DNA of 64,000 nt from Fuerstiella sp. (GCA_029245955.1 JAQWOH010000071.1:1-64000); one strand, 5' to 3'. Counted from the stretch's first letter, positions 27,443 to 37,024 are shown. Translations and numbers: made by a program. The notes: a model not told the origin generated them from the letters alone.

Positions 27443-28141
27443 TTATGTCAGTTGATTCCACAATTCATTGAATCTGCGCTGAAAGGCACTGATCAAACGT
27501 ATGTCGCCGTTCACGACAATATTTTCTTCGTTGCGGTCAGCGGCCGATCGAGTCCAGTTGTAGCTGCCCGATACAACCAACGCGCCGTCGAAAATAGCAA
27601 ACTTGTGATGCATATGATTCGCAGTCTGATCATAAGCTACCGACAGACCGTGTCGCTGCAAACGACTCAGGTCGCTGCCCGGGTCGTGGGCCTTGTCGTT
27701 GTCAGAGATGACTCGTACCTGAAGACCGCGACCGTGGGCATCGATAATTTCTTCAGTGATGCGGTCGTCCGTAATGGTAAAGACGCAGATGTCCACACTG
27801 GACGTCGCTGTGCGCAGCAGTTTCTGAATGCGAATGCGACAGTTGTGACCGGGACTGAAGTGGACCTCCGCCACGTTCTCTGTCGCCTGTTGTCTGCCTG
27901 GCCGTTCGGCGCTCACCAGCAGTCCCATGACGTCCTCGAGCCAGTTGATGGCTCTTTTCGCATCGGGTCCTGTGAGAGATTTCTGCGCCGCCAGAAACGC
28001 TCGGTTTCTGATCCAGTCGCGTTCGTGCGATTCTTCGGCATTGAGTGCCAGCACGGATCGCAGCACCTGTTTTTCGGAGCGTGAGAGCTTTCCATCCTGT
28101 AGTGAAGAACTCAGGATTTGTTCGATTGATGTTCGGTCCAT
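27443..28141 (-). CDS. phospholipase D-like protein with one HKD motif
   Basis: 232 residues from Met 28141. One complete HKD signature: H178-x-K180-x4-D185, followed by GSYNWT with Ser193 and Asn195. Preceding strands SVDICVFTITDD and LQVRVISDND complete the PLD core. A single HKD motif implies a dimer, as in Nuc endonuclease and mitochondrial PLD6. The N-terminal 90 residues (SSSLQDGKLSRSEKQVL) are helical and TerB- or EF-hand-like. No signal peptide, so a cytosolic nuclease or phosphodiesterase is likely. The gene is 65 bases downstream of the DUF4404 gene. Confidence 0.85.
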   Translation of the reverse strand: MDRTSIEQILSSSLQDGKLSRSEKQVLRSVLALNAEESHERDWIRNRAFLAAQKSLTGPDAKRAINWLEDVMGLLVSAERPGRQQATENVAEVHFSPGHNCRIRIQKLLRTATSSVDICVFTITDDRITEEIIDAHGRGLQVRVISDNDKAHDPGSDLSRLQRHGLSVAYDQTANHMHHKFAIFDGALVVSGSYNWTRSAADRNEENIVVNGDIRLISAFQRRFNELWNQLT

Positions 28142-28206
28142 ACAGAAATACCTGTTTCTGCTCGCAACCCCGCTGGTGAGTGGGGCTGACGCTCTGGTCG
28201 GGGGGA

Positions 28207-28476
28207 TCAAATTCCCAGATTTGCCAGTCCGTCGCTCAGGCGCTGCAGCAGTCCCCCGATCATCGGATGGTGCGCATCGAAATCCCGGCTGATGTTCGCG
28301 ATTCGTTCGGTCAGTGTCTCATCGGCGTCTGCTGCTCCCCCTTCATCGGTCAGCAGACGTTGAATGTCCGCTGTGATACTCAGCAGCAGTTCATGCGTTT
28401 CGTCATCAACGTCAGATGTTTCGTTAAGCGTTTCGTGCAGGCTGGCCAGTGTATTGCGCAATTCTTCGCGACTCAT
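28207..28476 (-). CDS. DUF4404 family small protein
   Basis: 89 residues from Met 28476, with a very good ribosome-binding site (GGAGGG) seven bases upstream. The first residues MSREELRNTLASLHETL are the family signature. The rest is helical and acidic, ending in a short helix rich in Leu and Gly (MIGGLLQRLSDGLANLGI). Function is unknown. It precedes the PLD gene on the same strand, and the pair looks like an operon. Confidence 0.8.
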   Translation of the reverse strand: MSREELRNTLASLHETLNETSDVDDETHELLLSITADIQRLLTDEGGAADADETLTERIANISRDFDAHHPMIGGLLQRLSDGLANLGI

Positions 28477-29557
28477 CGTGACCCTCCGAATTCCTGGGAG
28501 TTCTTGCTGGTAATGGGTTATTGTATCCTCAGAGTCTGGCGATCGCATCGGGTAACAACAATGCCGAAAGTGATTTATGATTCAACTGGCGGAATATCTT
28601 GTGCGACGTCAGGAGGCAATAGCATATACTCCGCACGATTCTTGGCGTGATCCGTGATACTTCGTTTCCAGATGTTGATCGGCACCGGGGCATTTCCAGC
28701 TGGTGCGGTGTAATCATCTTGGCATGTGTTGGCTTGCCGCCGACCATTGGATGCGGCCAAGTCGTCACGTACAATTGTTCAGGTGTCCCGAATTCTGATG
28801 CATAAGTTTTGTGGTCTGTGTCATAATGCGACGGCATCATTGGGGCAATTGGTGGTTGCGGCGAACGCAGGTGGCGGAGTTGACATCTGGAAGGGCGCCG
28901 GCTGGTTGCTCAGGTTCCGGGGTTCGACTGGCGTCTCGTTGCCGAGATCTATTGTGCACCGACAGAGGCATTCCCCTGTGCTGGCAGACTGGCCCAAGGG
29001 TGAAAGCCTGATGGATGGCCAGCGTGGTGGTGTCAGTCTTCAGGTCTTTAAACTCATCAGTATTTCCAGTGTTGCGGACGGAATCGGGTAGTCACACTCA
29101 GTCGTGGTTCTGCTGCCTGCTGACGGGTTGCCCGAGTTTGACCTGTTTCGTCGCTGGCTGCTGAAAGTCGGGAAATGGGCCGGGCTGGAATTCACAGCGG
29201 GTGACGATATGTCCGCCAGTGATTTTTCGGCAATTACCGAGTTCATACCTATGTACGCCGTATCCTGTGGTTTCACGGAGGCCGGACAACCATCGAAAGC
29301 CGTGCCGGACGCTGAACGATCGATGCGTCAGTTTCTGACCCCGACTGTCATGCAGGCACTCATCCGCTTTCCCATCTGGTGGGCTGAAACTCGTGACAAT
29401 CGTATGACTCTTTTTCTGAGCAGAGGTATTCGTTCGCCGGCGTAACGTGGTTTGCTGATCGACAAGAGTTTTGCAATTTGCCAGGTCCTGATACAGCGGG
29501 CCGATGAGTTAGAAGATGTTTCCGCCGGTTAGCAGGTATTGTACAAGTGCGTGTCCA
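28477..29557. other. 1.1 kb of likely decayed sequence
   Basis: Short open frames on both strands overlap without signals. A minus-strand frame at 28529-28840 (YASEFGTPEQLYVTTWPHP) appears to continue in a second frame (NAPVPINIWKRSITDHAKNR), and a plus-strand frame at 29104-29445 has coding-like composition (WWAETRDNRMTLFLSRGI). I cannot name a family for any of them. I read the stretch as eroded coding sequence. Confidence 0.4.
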
Positions 29558-31285
29558 TCATCTGTTCTTGACGGGCGTCGCACTTTCCCCACCACGTGAC
29601 TTCAGTTCTGTGATCGCCTGTTCGAACAAATCGAGAACTCGCAGGCGCTGTTCGCCCCGGGCATAGCGGCCCGATGTGGCGTAGTATTCCTGTTGCCGCT
29701 GTAGTATCACGGTCAGATGATTTGCATCTTCGTCCGACCGAATTGGCTGATCACCGACAATAACTCGAATGGTCGCTGAATGGGCGACTGCGTCGGACTT
29801 GAACCATGATTCTTTCTGCCGCATCGCCGTTCGTATGGAGTCGATCGACAGGCCTTCACCGCGTACAGCCAGCAGCTTTTTTGCACCTGCAGACGTTTGT
29901 GAATCCTCCACAGAACAACGCGCCCAACTGTCGTTTTCAACACGTCACCGCCGATTGCATCACCCATTCGTATCAGTTCAAACGACCTGAGTCCGATTGG
30001 CGTGGCGATTTCTGCGGTGATCGTGACTTCTGCTCCGGAGGCCGGAAGCTGTACGACGCCTCCGGGCCCCACGCCATTCACGTTCATTGACAGCACCGGA
30101 CCACTCGTCACGTAAACCTGATCTGCAGCAACGGCCCGCTTCCACGATTCAAAATCGGAGTGGCCATTGGTTCTCGCGTACATTTGCATACTGCCCAGGA
30201 TTGGCTGCCAGGGATCACGAGCCGGGAAATTGGGAAGGTCTGTTCCGGCAGCCGGCGGCAGGTTGAAGCCGCAATTCATCAGTCGGCATCAGTCGGTACC
30301 ACAGATCCAGCGAATACAAATGGGCGTTGCCGATTTCGAAGAAGTCAACAGAGTTCAGTACGGAATCCACGATTGCTGTGGGGTGGCGTCCCAGAGAACC
30401 GCCATGGGCGACGCCGGCCAGGCCACCCCGTTGACGTGTTTGTTCAAGTACGTCTTTGAGCGGTGGATAGTTGACGGGTACGGGGGGATGTCCCAGTCCG
30501 CCCGTTGAGATCGGCTCGATAAGTTTATTCTATCCCAGCAGATTGATATGACCCTGTGCTGAGTCGCGGTATTCTTCGCCGGAACGGATGAGTCGTTTTC
30601 CGTCGGACGCTTCCCCGTCTGTTCCGTACTTGTACTTCCGCGCCCAGATGCCGGGCACTTTGCCGCCTTTCAGCACCATAAAGTGAGCCTGCGATAATCC
30701 ATCTCCTGCCAGCATTGTCAGCCAGTCTTTGTCTCCTGCAGGGGTATGTCGGTCGTAGTGCAGGTGTGCGTCGGACGCCGACCAGCCTTTGGCGGACTGA
30801 TTCGTCCATCGCTGCAGACTGATGTTTGCGGAAATGTCTTCTCCGCGAACCTTGTGTTCCTGTGAAACCGGCAGGAACTCAAAGCCTTTTGCTACGGCGA
30901 TACCTAAGCGTTTTGCGTCTGCAGGCAAAGATACATCGACGGGGCCGGTGCCTCGCGAGTACAAAACCACGTAGACCTGCTTCTTTGTTTCATGAATCGA
31001 TTTGAAGCGCAGGCCGTGGGTGCTAAGTGCTTCCGGGAAGTATGGCCTGCCGTCAACAGTCAGACTGAATCGTGCAGGTGTGAACTTTGCTGTGTCGTGG
31101 TTCAGGATTGTAAGACGCAGCACAGGCTGAGCTGTTGAATCGCCAACTGTGGTCGGAGTTCGTACAAGCTCTCCGTGCACGATCGGTTCGGCTCCGGTGG
31201 CCGCTGCAGCGACGATGAACAGTGCCGGAACAGTCGTGGCTCGAACAAGTGATTTACGCTGGTCTCTGCGGTTACAATAACGCAT
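29558..31285 (-). pseudogene. inactivated CehA/McbA-type (PHP-domain) metallohydrolase
   Basis: Three minus-strand pieces form one protein of about 575 residues. Piece 1 (31285-30533) has a leader (VPALFIVAAAATGAEP) and the metal site GWSASDAHLHYDRHTP, then RSGEEYRDSAQGHINLLG. An in-frame TAG (30532-30530) ends it, yet the same frame runs on (LIEPISTGGLGHPPVPV, GGLAGVAHGGSLGRHP). At 30277-30296 a perfect 10-bp tandem duplication (CATCAGTCGG x2 on the plus strand) shifts the frame; removing one copy restores WYRLMNCGFNLPPAAGTD. A third shift near 29896-29930 joins the C-terminal piece (ESWFKSDAVAHSATIRV). Related proteins hydrolyse esters or carbamates. This copy is dead unless assembly errors explain all three lesions. 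Confidence 0.85.
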
Positions 31286-31453
31286 CTGCTTCTTCCAGTT
31301 ATTACTGGTACATGTGAGCCAGGCATCGGCGGGCCTCAGCCTGTCAGTTCGGAACTGTAATAATCATGTCAAGGGCAATGGGTGGGGCTGGGTGAAAGTT
31401 GCCACGGTTCAGGTTACTCTGAGCATTCGGTGTGAACATGTGAAGGAAACAGA

Positions 31454-32794
31454 ATGATGAAAATCAAACGCCGGTCCGATATTGTCGTCGTGATCGCGGC
31501 GTATCTGTGGTGTGCGTGGCCCGGCTCCGCTTCCGTTTTGGGGACCAGAGGCGGTGATGGTGTGGCCGGACCAAACATTGTTGTGATCATGGCTGACGAT
31601 CTGGGTTACGGCGACACCAGCGCATACGGCGGCTGGGTAGAGACGCCGCATCTGGAACGCATGGCAGCCGAAGGTCTGACATTCACCGATTTTCACACGA
31701 ACAGTTCTGTCTGTAGTCCGACCCGCGCCGGATTCATGACCGGGCGTTATCAGCAGCGCGTTGGAATTGTGGATGTCGTGGCCCGCCATCTGGACACACC
31801 GGGTCTGGATCCAAGTGAGACAACGATATCCCGCCTGATGAATCAAGCCGGCTATCGTACTGCTTTGTTCGGTAAATGGCATCTTGGTATGGAGCCGCGC
31901 TTTAACCCTGTCCATCACGGATTCGATGAATTTCGGGGGTATCTTGATGGATACATTGACTATCACAAACACGGCAGCACGTGGCATAACGGACTAAAGA
32001 AAGAAGACCAGCCGGGCTATTCAACTCACGTGATCACGAACAATGCCGTGCGTTTCATCCAACAGAACAGGGCTCGTCCTTTCTTTCTGCTTGTTGCTCA
32101 TGAGGCTGTGCATCTTCCCTTCCAGACGCCCGACGATACGCCGGAAAAACGCAAACCCATTTCGAAGTCGGAACTCTGGAACCGCGAGAGGATTCGTCCG
32201 AAGTACAGAATTATGCTCGAAGAAATGGACCGAGGGATCGGTCAGATTATGGATGCCATTCAACGAACCGAAATCGACAGTCGCACGCTGGTTTTCTTTC
32301 TGTCAGACAATGGTGCCATTGGGGCCGGTTCAAATGTACCATTTCGCGGCGGCAAGTTCAGCCACTATGAAGGCGGACATCGCGTGCCGGCCATTGCGCG
32401 GTGGCCCGGCAAGATTGCCGCCGGTACGACCAGCAGCCAGTTGGCAGTGGCCATGGATCTGCTGCCGACATTTGCCGAACTTGCGGGAGTGGATGTTCCG
32501 GCCGAACGCAGCCTGGATGGTGTCAGTCTGCGTGGTCTGTTGCTGAACGGTGATGAGCTACCGAAGCGTCAGGTGTTCTTCGGCTATGAGCCGAAGCTGG
32601 GTACTGCGTTGAGGGATCAGAACTGGAAGATGATCCTGTCGTCAAAGAAGTTCGAGCTGTACGACCTGGACAATGATGAGGCAGAGCAAACCAATCTAGT
32701 TGAAAAGTATCCGGAACGTGCACAGGCAATGCGAACGAAGATCGAACACTGGAAGGAAGAAACTCAGTGGGCCGGAGTTGAAGCCCAAAAATGA
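31454..32794 (+). CDS. exported sulfatase
   Basis: 446 residues. GAAGGA lies about six bases before the ATG. A leader (DIVVVIAAYLWCAWPG) precedes the metal-binding start of the S1 sulfatase fold: NIVVIMADDLGYGD. The formylglycine motif is CSPTRAG (Cys87), a canonical C-x-P-x-R. GKWHLG, FLSDNGAIG and the HRVPAIARWPG box complete the active site. The C-terminus has the usual ELYDLDNDEAEQTNL turn. The protein needs formylglycine conversion by a sulfatase-modifying factor encoded elsewhere. It is flanked on both sides by decayed sequence and is the one intact gene of that zone. Confidence 0.93.
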   Translation: MMKIKRRSDIVVVIAAYLWCAWPGSASVLGTRGGDGVAGPNIVVIMADDLGYGDTSAYGGWVETPHLERMAAEGLTFTDFHTNSSVCSPTRAGFMTGRYQQRVGIVDVVARHLDTPGLDPSETTISRLMNQAGYRTALFGKWHLGMEPRFNPVHHGFDEFRGYLDGYIDYHKHGSTWHNGLKKEDQPGYSTHVITNNAVRFIQQNRARPFFLLVAHEAVHLPFQTPDDTPEKRKPISKSELWNRERIRPKYRIMLEEMDRGIGQIMDAIQRTEIDSRTLVFFLSDNGAIGAGSNVPFRGGKFSHYEGGHRVPAIARWPGKIAAGTTSSQLAVAMDLLPTFAELAGVDVPAERSLDGVSLRGLLLNGDELPKRQVFFGYEPKLGTALRDQNWKMILSSKKFELYDLDNDEAEQTNLVEKYPERAQAMRTKIEHWKEETQWAGVEAQK

Positions 32795-33417
32795 CACTTT
32801 CGCCAAACAGCACTGAGAGACCGGACTGACTGTGTTCGCGGATTTTTCGGGGACCGTTGGACACGTGCGGTGCGCTGCGAAGTGCGCCACGGGCGTTGCT
32901 GCCGTCGACATGATGACGCGTCCAATAAATCCGTTCGTATTTCTCACGGTTTTCTGCATGTTATACGTGATCGGTTGTTCAGGCCTTGGTCGAGTCAGGT
33001 ACTTAGCCACAGATGCCGAACGTTCCTGCCTGATGTGCCGTTTCGTTGCCGGATGGTGCGTCGGGCATTTTGGGCCAGACAGCCTGTGACGACGAAACTC
33101 AGAAGCCTCATATAAAACACCAGGATGTATCGGCCGAGTTGTCTGATTTCCACGCGTCATGGATCGGAGATTATTTCAATCGAACTCAGGAGACTGGACG
33201 AATGGAAAGCAGCCGACTCGTATTTGACGCGGAAAGTTTTGCAATCGCTGCGATTTGTCTGGTGGGAATTACCGTTCTGTGCTGAGGTCGTCATTGCGAT
33301 CGCCCTGTATCTTCCGTCAGCCTGTGTTTGTTTCAGGCGACGCAGGGACTCGTTTCTCATTGTCAGTAGAATCAGGTTGGCCGTTCGCAGCATCTACTGG
33401 CAGTACCCGGCCCGGGG
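32795..33417. other. 620 bases without a convincing gene
   Basis: A short plus-strand frame at 32910-33089 starts MMTRPINPFVFLTVFCMLYVIGC and could be a lipoprotein signal with lipobox VIGC, but it has no ribosome-binding site and a Cys/Trp-rich tail unlike a stable small protein. Otherwise nothing. Confidence 0.4.
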
Positions 33418-33990
33418 ATGCTACACGGGACCAGTCTGCTGAACGAAACCACAAGACTGATTTTAGGTGTCGCTCAAGGTGATGGCCTTGCTGTCGCGAA
33501 CCCTGTGCCGATTGCATACGACGAACTACACGACATGGCTTCAGGCCGAAATAATCGATCATACACCGCAGCCAACAGCACTTGTCAATGAGGCATGTCC
33601 ACGACTTACGGACCAGACCCCGGTTGACCGGATGGGCAAAGCCCATTTCGGTGCCGTGGCCGCGACGATAATGCGGCCAGTGCAGCTGGACCACGCCCGG
33701 AGAAAGGCTGCAGGCAAGCGTCACAAACGTCTGCAGCGCGTGCCGCACGAGAAAACACTGTTGCCTGATCTTTTCAGTCCACCTGCGGACATGGTCATGC
33801 TGAATGTTTTCCGGGAACAGCTCGCAGAACTGAATTTACGTTATGTCCGGATCTTCGACCTGCGATGTTTTGGCGGGCTGCACGTGAAACAAAAACCGCC
33901 GCGGTGTTTGATGTCTCAGAGGCCACGGTGAGAAATGACTGCCGACTCGCATGAGCATGGCTGGACTCGCAACCCGGGCCCGAACCGGAT
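33418..33990 (+). pseudogene. decayed ECF RNA polymerase sigma factor
   Basis: Three plus-strand frames together give an ECF sigma factor of the planctomycete TIGR02999 type. Frame 1 (from ATG 33418) reads TRLILGVAQGDG and VPIAYDELHDMAS. The frame changes near 33545-33560 to PQPTALVNEACPRLTD, HFGAVAATIMRPVQLDHARR and YVRIFDLRCFGGL, which are the region 2 and region 4 hallmarks. Near 33885 it shifts again to AAVFDVSEATVRNDCRLA, the DNA-binding helix, where a TGA (33952-33954) sits exactly where the family has Arg, consistent with CGA to TGA, and is followed by AWLDSQ. Two frameshifts and one nonsense change make it non-functional. A kinase relic follows, the usual gene order for such pairs. 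Confidence 0.8.
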
Positions 33991-34307
33991 GACCGGGCGG
34001 TGGTAAGCGACAAAGACTCCGGTCTGAAAAATGACGTTGCTGCTCATGCGTATGCACCGGTTGCAGTCTGTGTTTATGGTCACTGTCGATTTTCGAATGT
34101 CCGACCGGACTACCCGGGTGACAGCTCAGCCTGAACTCGCTCCGCAGATCATAATTCGGGTTGTTGCTGCACTGAATGCAGATGCGGTGTGCGGCAGTGA
34201 CCGGGATGATTCGTCCTCCGGTGATCCGGCGTTAACGGAGGACCTGACATTCATACCTGCAGGACACCTGAAACTATCCGGGCTGTGTACTCTGGCAAAC
34301 TCCCGAC

Positions 34308-34865
34308 TATGACATCATAGAGGAAATCGATCGCGGTGGGATGGAGATTGTCTATCGCGGTCGGCATCACTCGCCCGAGAGAATTGTGGCCATCAGAATG
34401 ATGAAGAGGACAGCGTTTTCATCTGCCGGAGATGTTCAGAGAATATTGAATGAAGCGAATGTTGCGTCGCAGATGGAACATGCGGCTGTTGTTGCTTTTT
34501 ATGGAACCCGAGGATGTCAGGGTGAGCCTTTCATTACGATGAAATTCAACGACGGAGAGACTCTGTCACGGGTGCTGAAATGCGATGAGATCAGCAGGAC
34601 AGATGCAATACGTAAACTGTGTGTTGCAGACGCACATGGCATTGTTCACTGCCATCAGAGGCTGTTCCCCACTCTGGCAGATCGAAAGTCAAGGAAGGCG
34701 TGGGTTACGGATTTCGGATTGGCGAAGATTCTGGAGACGGACGCCAGTCTGACAGCAGCCGGAGACATCGTGGGTGCGTCTGACTCATAGCACCGGAACA
34801 GGTCGTCGGTGTGTGTGGCGATTTCCTGTGGGGACGCTCCTGTGTGTTGACGCGAAGATCGACCG
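34308..34865 (+). pseudogene. decayed Pkn2-type serine/threonine protein kinase
   Basis: A frame from 34308 to 34790 reads as a kinase N-lobe and start of the C-lobe: YDIIEEIDRGGMEIVYRG (glycine-rich loop, with GMG changed to GME), VAIRMM (the VAIK lysine is Arg), a helix C region (VQRILNEANVASQMEH), then GIVHCHQRLFPT where HRDLKPSN is expected, and an intact WVTDFGLAK. A stop after VGASDS and a frameshift at 34787-34800 (CACCGGAACAGG suggests the APEQ motif in another frame) end it. The ATP-binding Lys and the HRD Asp are both lost. It directly follows the sigma-factor relic and stops where the convergent esterase gene ends. Confidence 0.8.
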
Positions 34866-34870
34866 CTGCA

Positions 34871-36109
34871 CTATTCCATCAGTTCAAGCATGCCTTCGCC
34901 GAATGCTGTACCGATCTGAGCGAAACACCATGGGCTGCCATAGTAGTGATACGGCCGGTCATTGCCGAACTGTCTCCATTTGTCCACGTCCTTGCTCCAT
35001 CCGCCGGGCCCGGTGTAAATTGCGTGCGCATCCATGTCCCAGAATCTGTCTGTCTTTACGCACAGCGTGTTTTCTTTGAATTCAGGGTATTCAGGAACGG
35101 CGGCCTGAGCCTTTTTGATGTAGTCCCGTGGCGATCCCTCCGTGTCCGGCTGCATTCCGTCGTGTCCCATCTGCCCGATGACGAACGGCATTTTCGGAGC
35201 ATTGAATTCTTTGCGGACGTCTCTGATAAAGTTGGCCATGGTGGCTTCATACGTCAGCCAGCGGTCCTGATACTGATCATTCCAGCCCTGGAACCAGACG
35301 AAACCCGCCATTTCGTAACCTTGATTTCTATAGGCAGGGAAACGATCGCCGATCGCTGCGAGGCAGTCGTGAACTTCCTGGACCATGTTGCGATAGTCCT
35401 TGCCGAACTGATCCTTGTACTGCTCTGTCGTAACGATCTCCCGAGGCCTGAATGTTCGCAGTCGTTTTTTCTTTTCAGCTGTTCTGTTCTGTTCTGTCAC
35501 TTGCTTGTTGTACGCTTCGATCCTTGCCGGCTCTGCCGCATTCCACGCTTTTGTTTCTGCGTTCCGGGCCGCGGCCTGAGCGGCGTATTCTTTATCGCTG
35601 AGCATTGACGATGGTGGCAGGAAACCTCGAGCCAGGGCTCTGCCTCCCCAGGAAGTTTTGATGATCAGGACCTGTTCGTCGTAGTGATTGCCCACCACAT
35701 GTCCAAAGTTGAATTCGGGTCCAAAGCCGTCTTTGGGGGTACCGTACCCGACTGTCAGGCTACCATGTTTACCCAGATAGTTGATCCACACGTCGTGTCG
35801 AGTACTCCACAGGTACGTTGGAGTACTCTGGTTGTCATTCGAATCTTTTGTTTCGCGGATCTTTCTTGTGAAGGCGTCGTAGTTGCCGTCCTGGATAAAG
35901 TGTGTGTATCGCTGCCGATATTTTTCCTGTGTGACCTGCCATGACAAGGGATCAGGAAACCCCTTGCCTTCCATGTTGGACTGGCCGGCGAGGACAAAGA
36001 CTTTAACTTTTCCGCTATGAGATGATGCTGCGAAGTCGGGATCGTCCGCCATCGCAACCAATGGGCTGACAGTGACCATGCACTGCAGAAGGTACTTTAT
36101 TATGTTCAT
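34871..36109 (-). CDS. exported SGNH-type carbohydrate esterase (sialate O-acetylesterase/SASA family)
   Basis: 412 residues. Leader MNIIKYLLQCMVTVSPLVAM. The family nucleophile motif VFVLAGQSNMEGKG (Ser) follows at once; block III reads AGFVWFQGWND and the acid/His pair is probably in MDAHAIYTG. The middle, with a helix rich in Ala, Lys and Glu (AARNAETKAWNAAEPARIEAYNK), is an insertion typical of planctomycete members. Likely removes acetyl esters from polysaccharides outside the cytoplasm. The stop lies beside the kinase relic on the other strand. GGAA precedes the ATG. Confidence 0.88.
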   Translation of the reverse strand: MNIIKYLLQCMVTVSPLVAMADDPDFAASSHSGKVKVFVLAGQSNMEGKGFPDPLSWQVTQEKYRQRYTHFIQDGNYDAFTRKIRETKDSNDNQSTPTYLWSTRHDVWINYLGKHGSLTVGYGTPKDGFGPEFNFGHVVGNHYDEQVLIIKTSWGGRALARGFLPPSSMLSDKEYAAQAAARNAETKAWNAAEPARIEAYNKQVTEQNRTAEKKKRLRTFRPREIVTTEQYKDQFGKDYRNMVQEVHDCLAAIGDRFPAYRNQGYEMAGFVWFQGWNDQYQDRWLTYEATMANFIRDVRKEFNAPKMPFVIGQMGHDGMQPDTEGSPRDYIKKAQAAVPEYPEFKENTLCVKTDRFWDMDAHAIYTGPGGWSKDVDKWRQFGNDRPYHYYGSPWCFAQIGTAFGEGMLELME

Positions 36110-36490
36110 TGAGAGTTCCGCGATTGTGTGTCAGGAATTGTTGTGCGGTCAGGTCTGACAGCGTCTGTTTCGTATTGTCCTGAAACTGATACCGAATCGC
36201 TATCGAGAGGCTGAAGATCGCAGGATGTCTCACAGAAGAATTTATGCCGGTTGATTCTGAAACCTGGTAGTGCGACTGCAGGGGCGGCCGACGGTTGACT
36301 TCGTGATTTTGGCGGAGGTCCGCACAGCAATCTGAGATTTCTGCTCAGCCTCGAATCAATTCTGTGTATAATTGAGACTTGGCGTACCGGCGCCTGAGAT
36401 CGAGGTGTGTGAAAACGCTGATGTCGTGACTGGTGGTCGTCTTCCGATACTTGTTCGTGTATCCTTGCAATGCTATGCGGGAGAAAAATC
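36110..36490. other. divergent intergenic region with a -10-like element
   Basis: 380 bases. TATAAT at 36367-36372 is a strong -10 candidate on the plus strand, but no clear -35 lies 17 bases upstream. It could drive the small zinc-ribbon gene. No other feature. Confidence 0.4.
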
Positions 36491-36619
36491 ATGGCGGCAA
36501 AGAAATGCAGCTGCGGAGCGAAACTTGTGCTGGAGATGGACAAGGTTCGTGAAAAATGTCATCGGTGTGTAAGAAAAGACAATTCCCGGCGGATCAGGGG
36601 GGATACGTCCGGGAACTGA
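36491..36619 (+). CDS. 42-residue zinc-ribbon-like protein
   Basis: ATG at 36491 with GGGAGA about seven bases upstream. The protein reads MAAKKCSCGAKLVLEMDK, then VREKCHRCVRKD, with paired C-x-C and C-x-x-C knuckles 15 residues apart, a spacing consistent with one zinc ion. The tail is basic and polar. It is too short for routine gene finders. No operon partner: the next plus-strand gene is 405 bases away, past the TTTGCC repeat. Function unknown; small zinc ribbons often contact nucleic acids or protein complexes. Confidence 0.6.
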   Translation: MAAKKCSCGAKLVLEMDKVREKCHRCVRKDNSRRIRGDTSGN

Positions 36620-37024
36620 CAATTGTTGTTCTGCTGGCGTATGTCGTGGCGGTTTTGCCCGCTGATGTAGCACCCGTGAAGCGGCCTCGCTGCCGCAGGC
36701 GACAGAGCTTTGCCTTTGCCTTTGCCTTTGCCTTTGCCTTTGCCTTTGCCTTTGCCTTTGCCTGAGAGATTCTAACGTTTGTGCCGTCGTATCATTTGAT
36801 GTTGTTCGACTGCCACCGTGCAAGATGGTGCTGGCCGCTGATAGGAGGACAGCAGCAATGGGTGTCGCTATGCTGGCGGGGCTGTGTGATGTTCGTTCGT
36901 GATAATCCATCCGCCACTCCCGTGTCTCCGGATCGTTGCCGCAGACACATCGAATCAGGCGATCCATTCGGGGTGCGATGCTCATTCCCGGACGGGTCAA
37001 TGAGCGAGTTATATCTGGAGCCGT
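36620..37024. other. intergenic region holding a hexanucleotide repeat
   Basis: Apart from the TTTGCC array (separate entry) nothing is seen. Open frames here on both strands arise from the repeat itself (Phe-Ala on one strand, Gln-Arg on the other) and are not genes. Confidence 0.7.
36709..36762 (+). repeat. hexanucleotide microsatellite (TTTGCC) x9
   Basis: Nine perfect uninterrupted copies of TTTGCC, with no imperfect copies on either side. It lies 90 bases downstream of the zinc-ribbon stop and 262 bases upstream of the next gene. Copy number changes would not affect any reading frame here. Confidence 0.97.

Noticed and set aside
32910-33089. Possible small lipoprotein (lipobox VIGC)
   Set aside because: No ribosome-binding site and unusual Cys/Trp-rich tail; kept only as a remark in the gap entry.
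36473-37000. A long frame with Gln-Arg or Phe-Ala repeats across the TTTGCC array
   Set aside because: The open frame results from the repeat itself; no ribosome-binding site or family motif.
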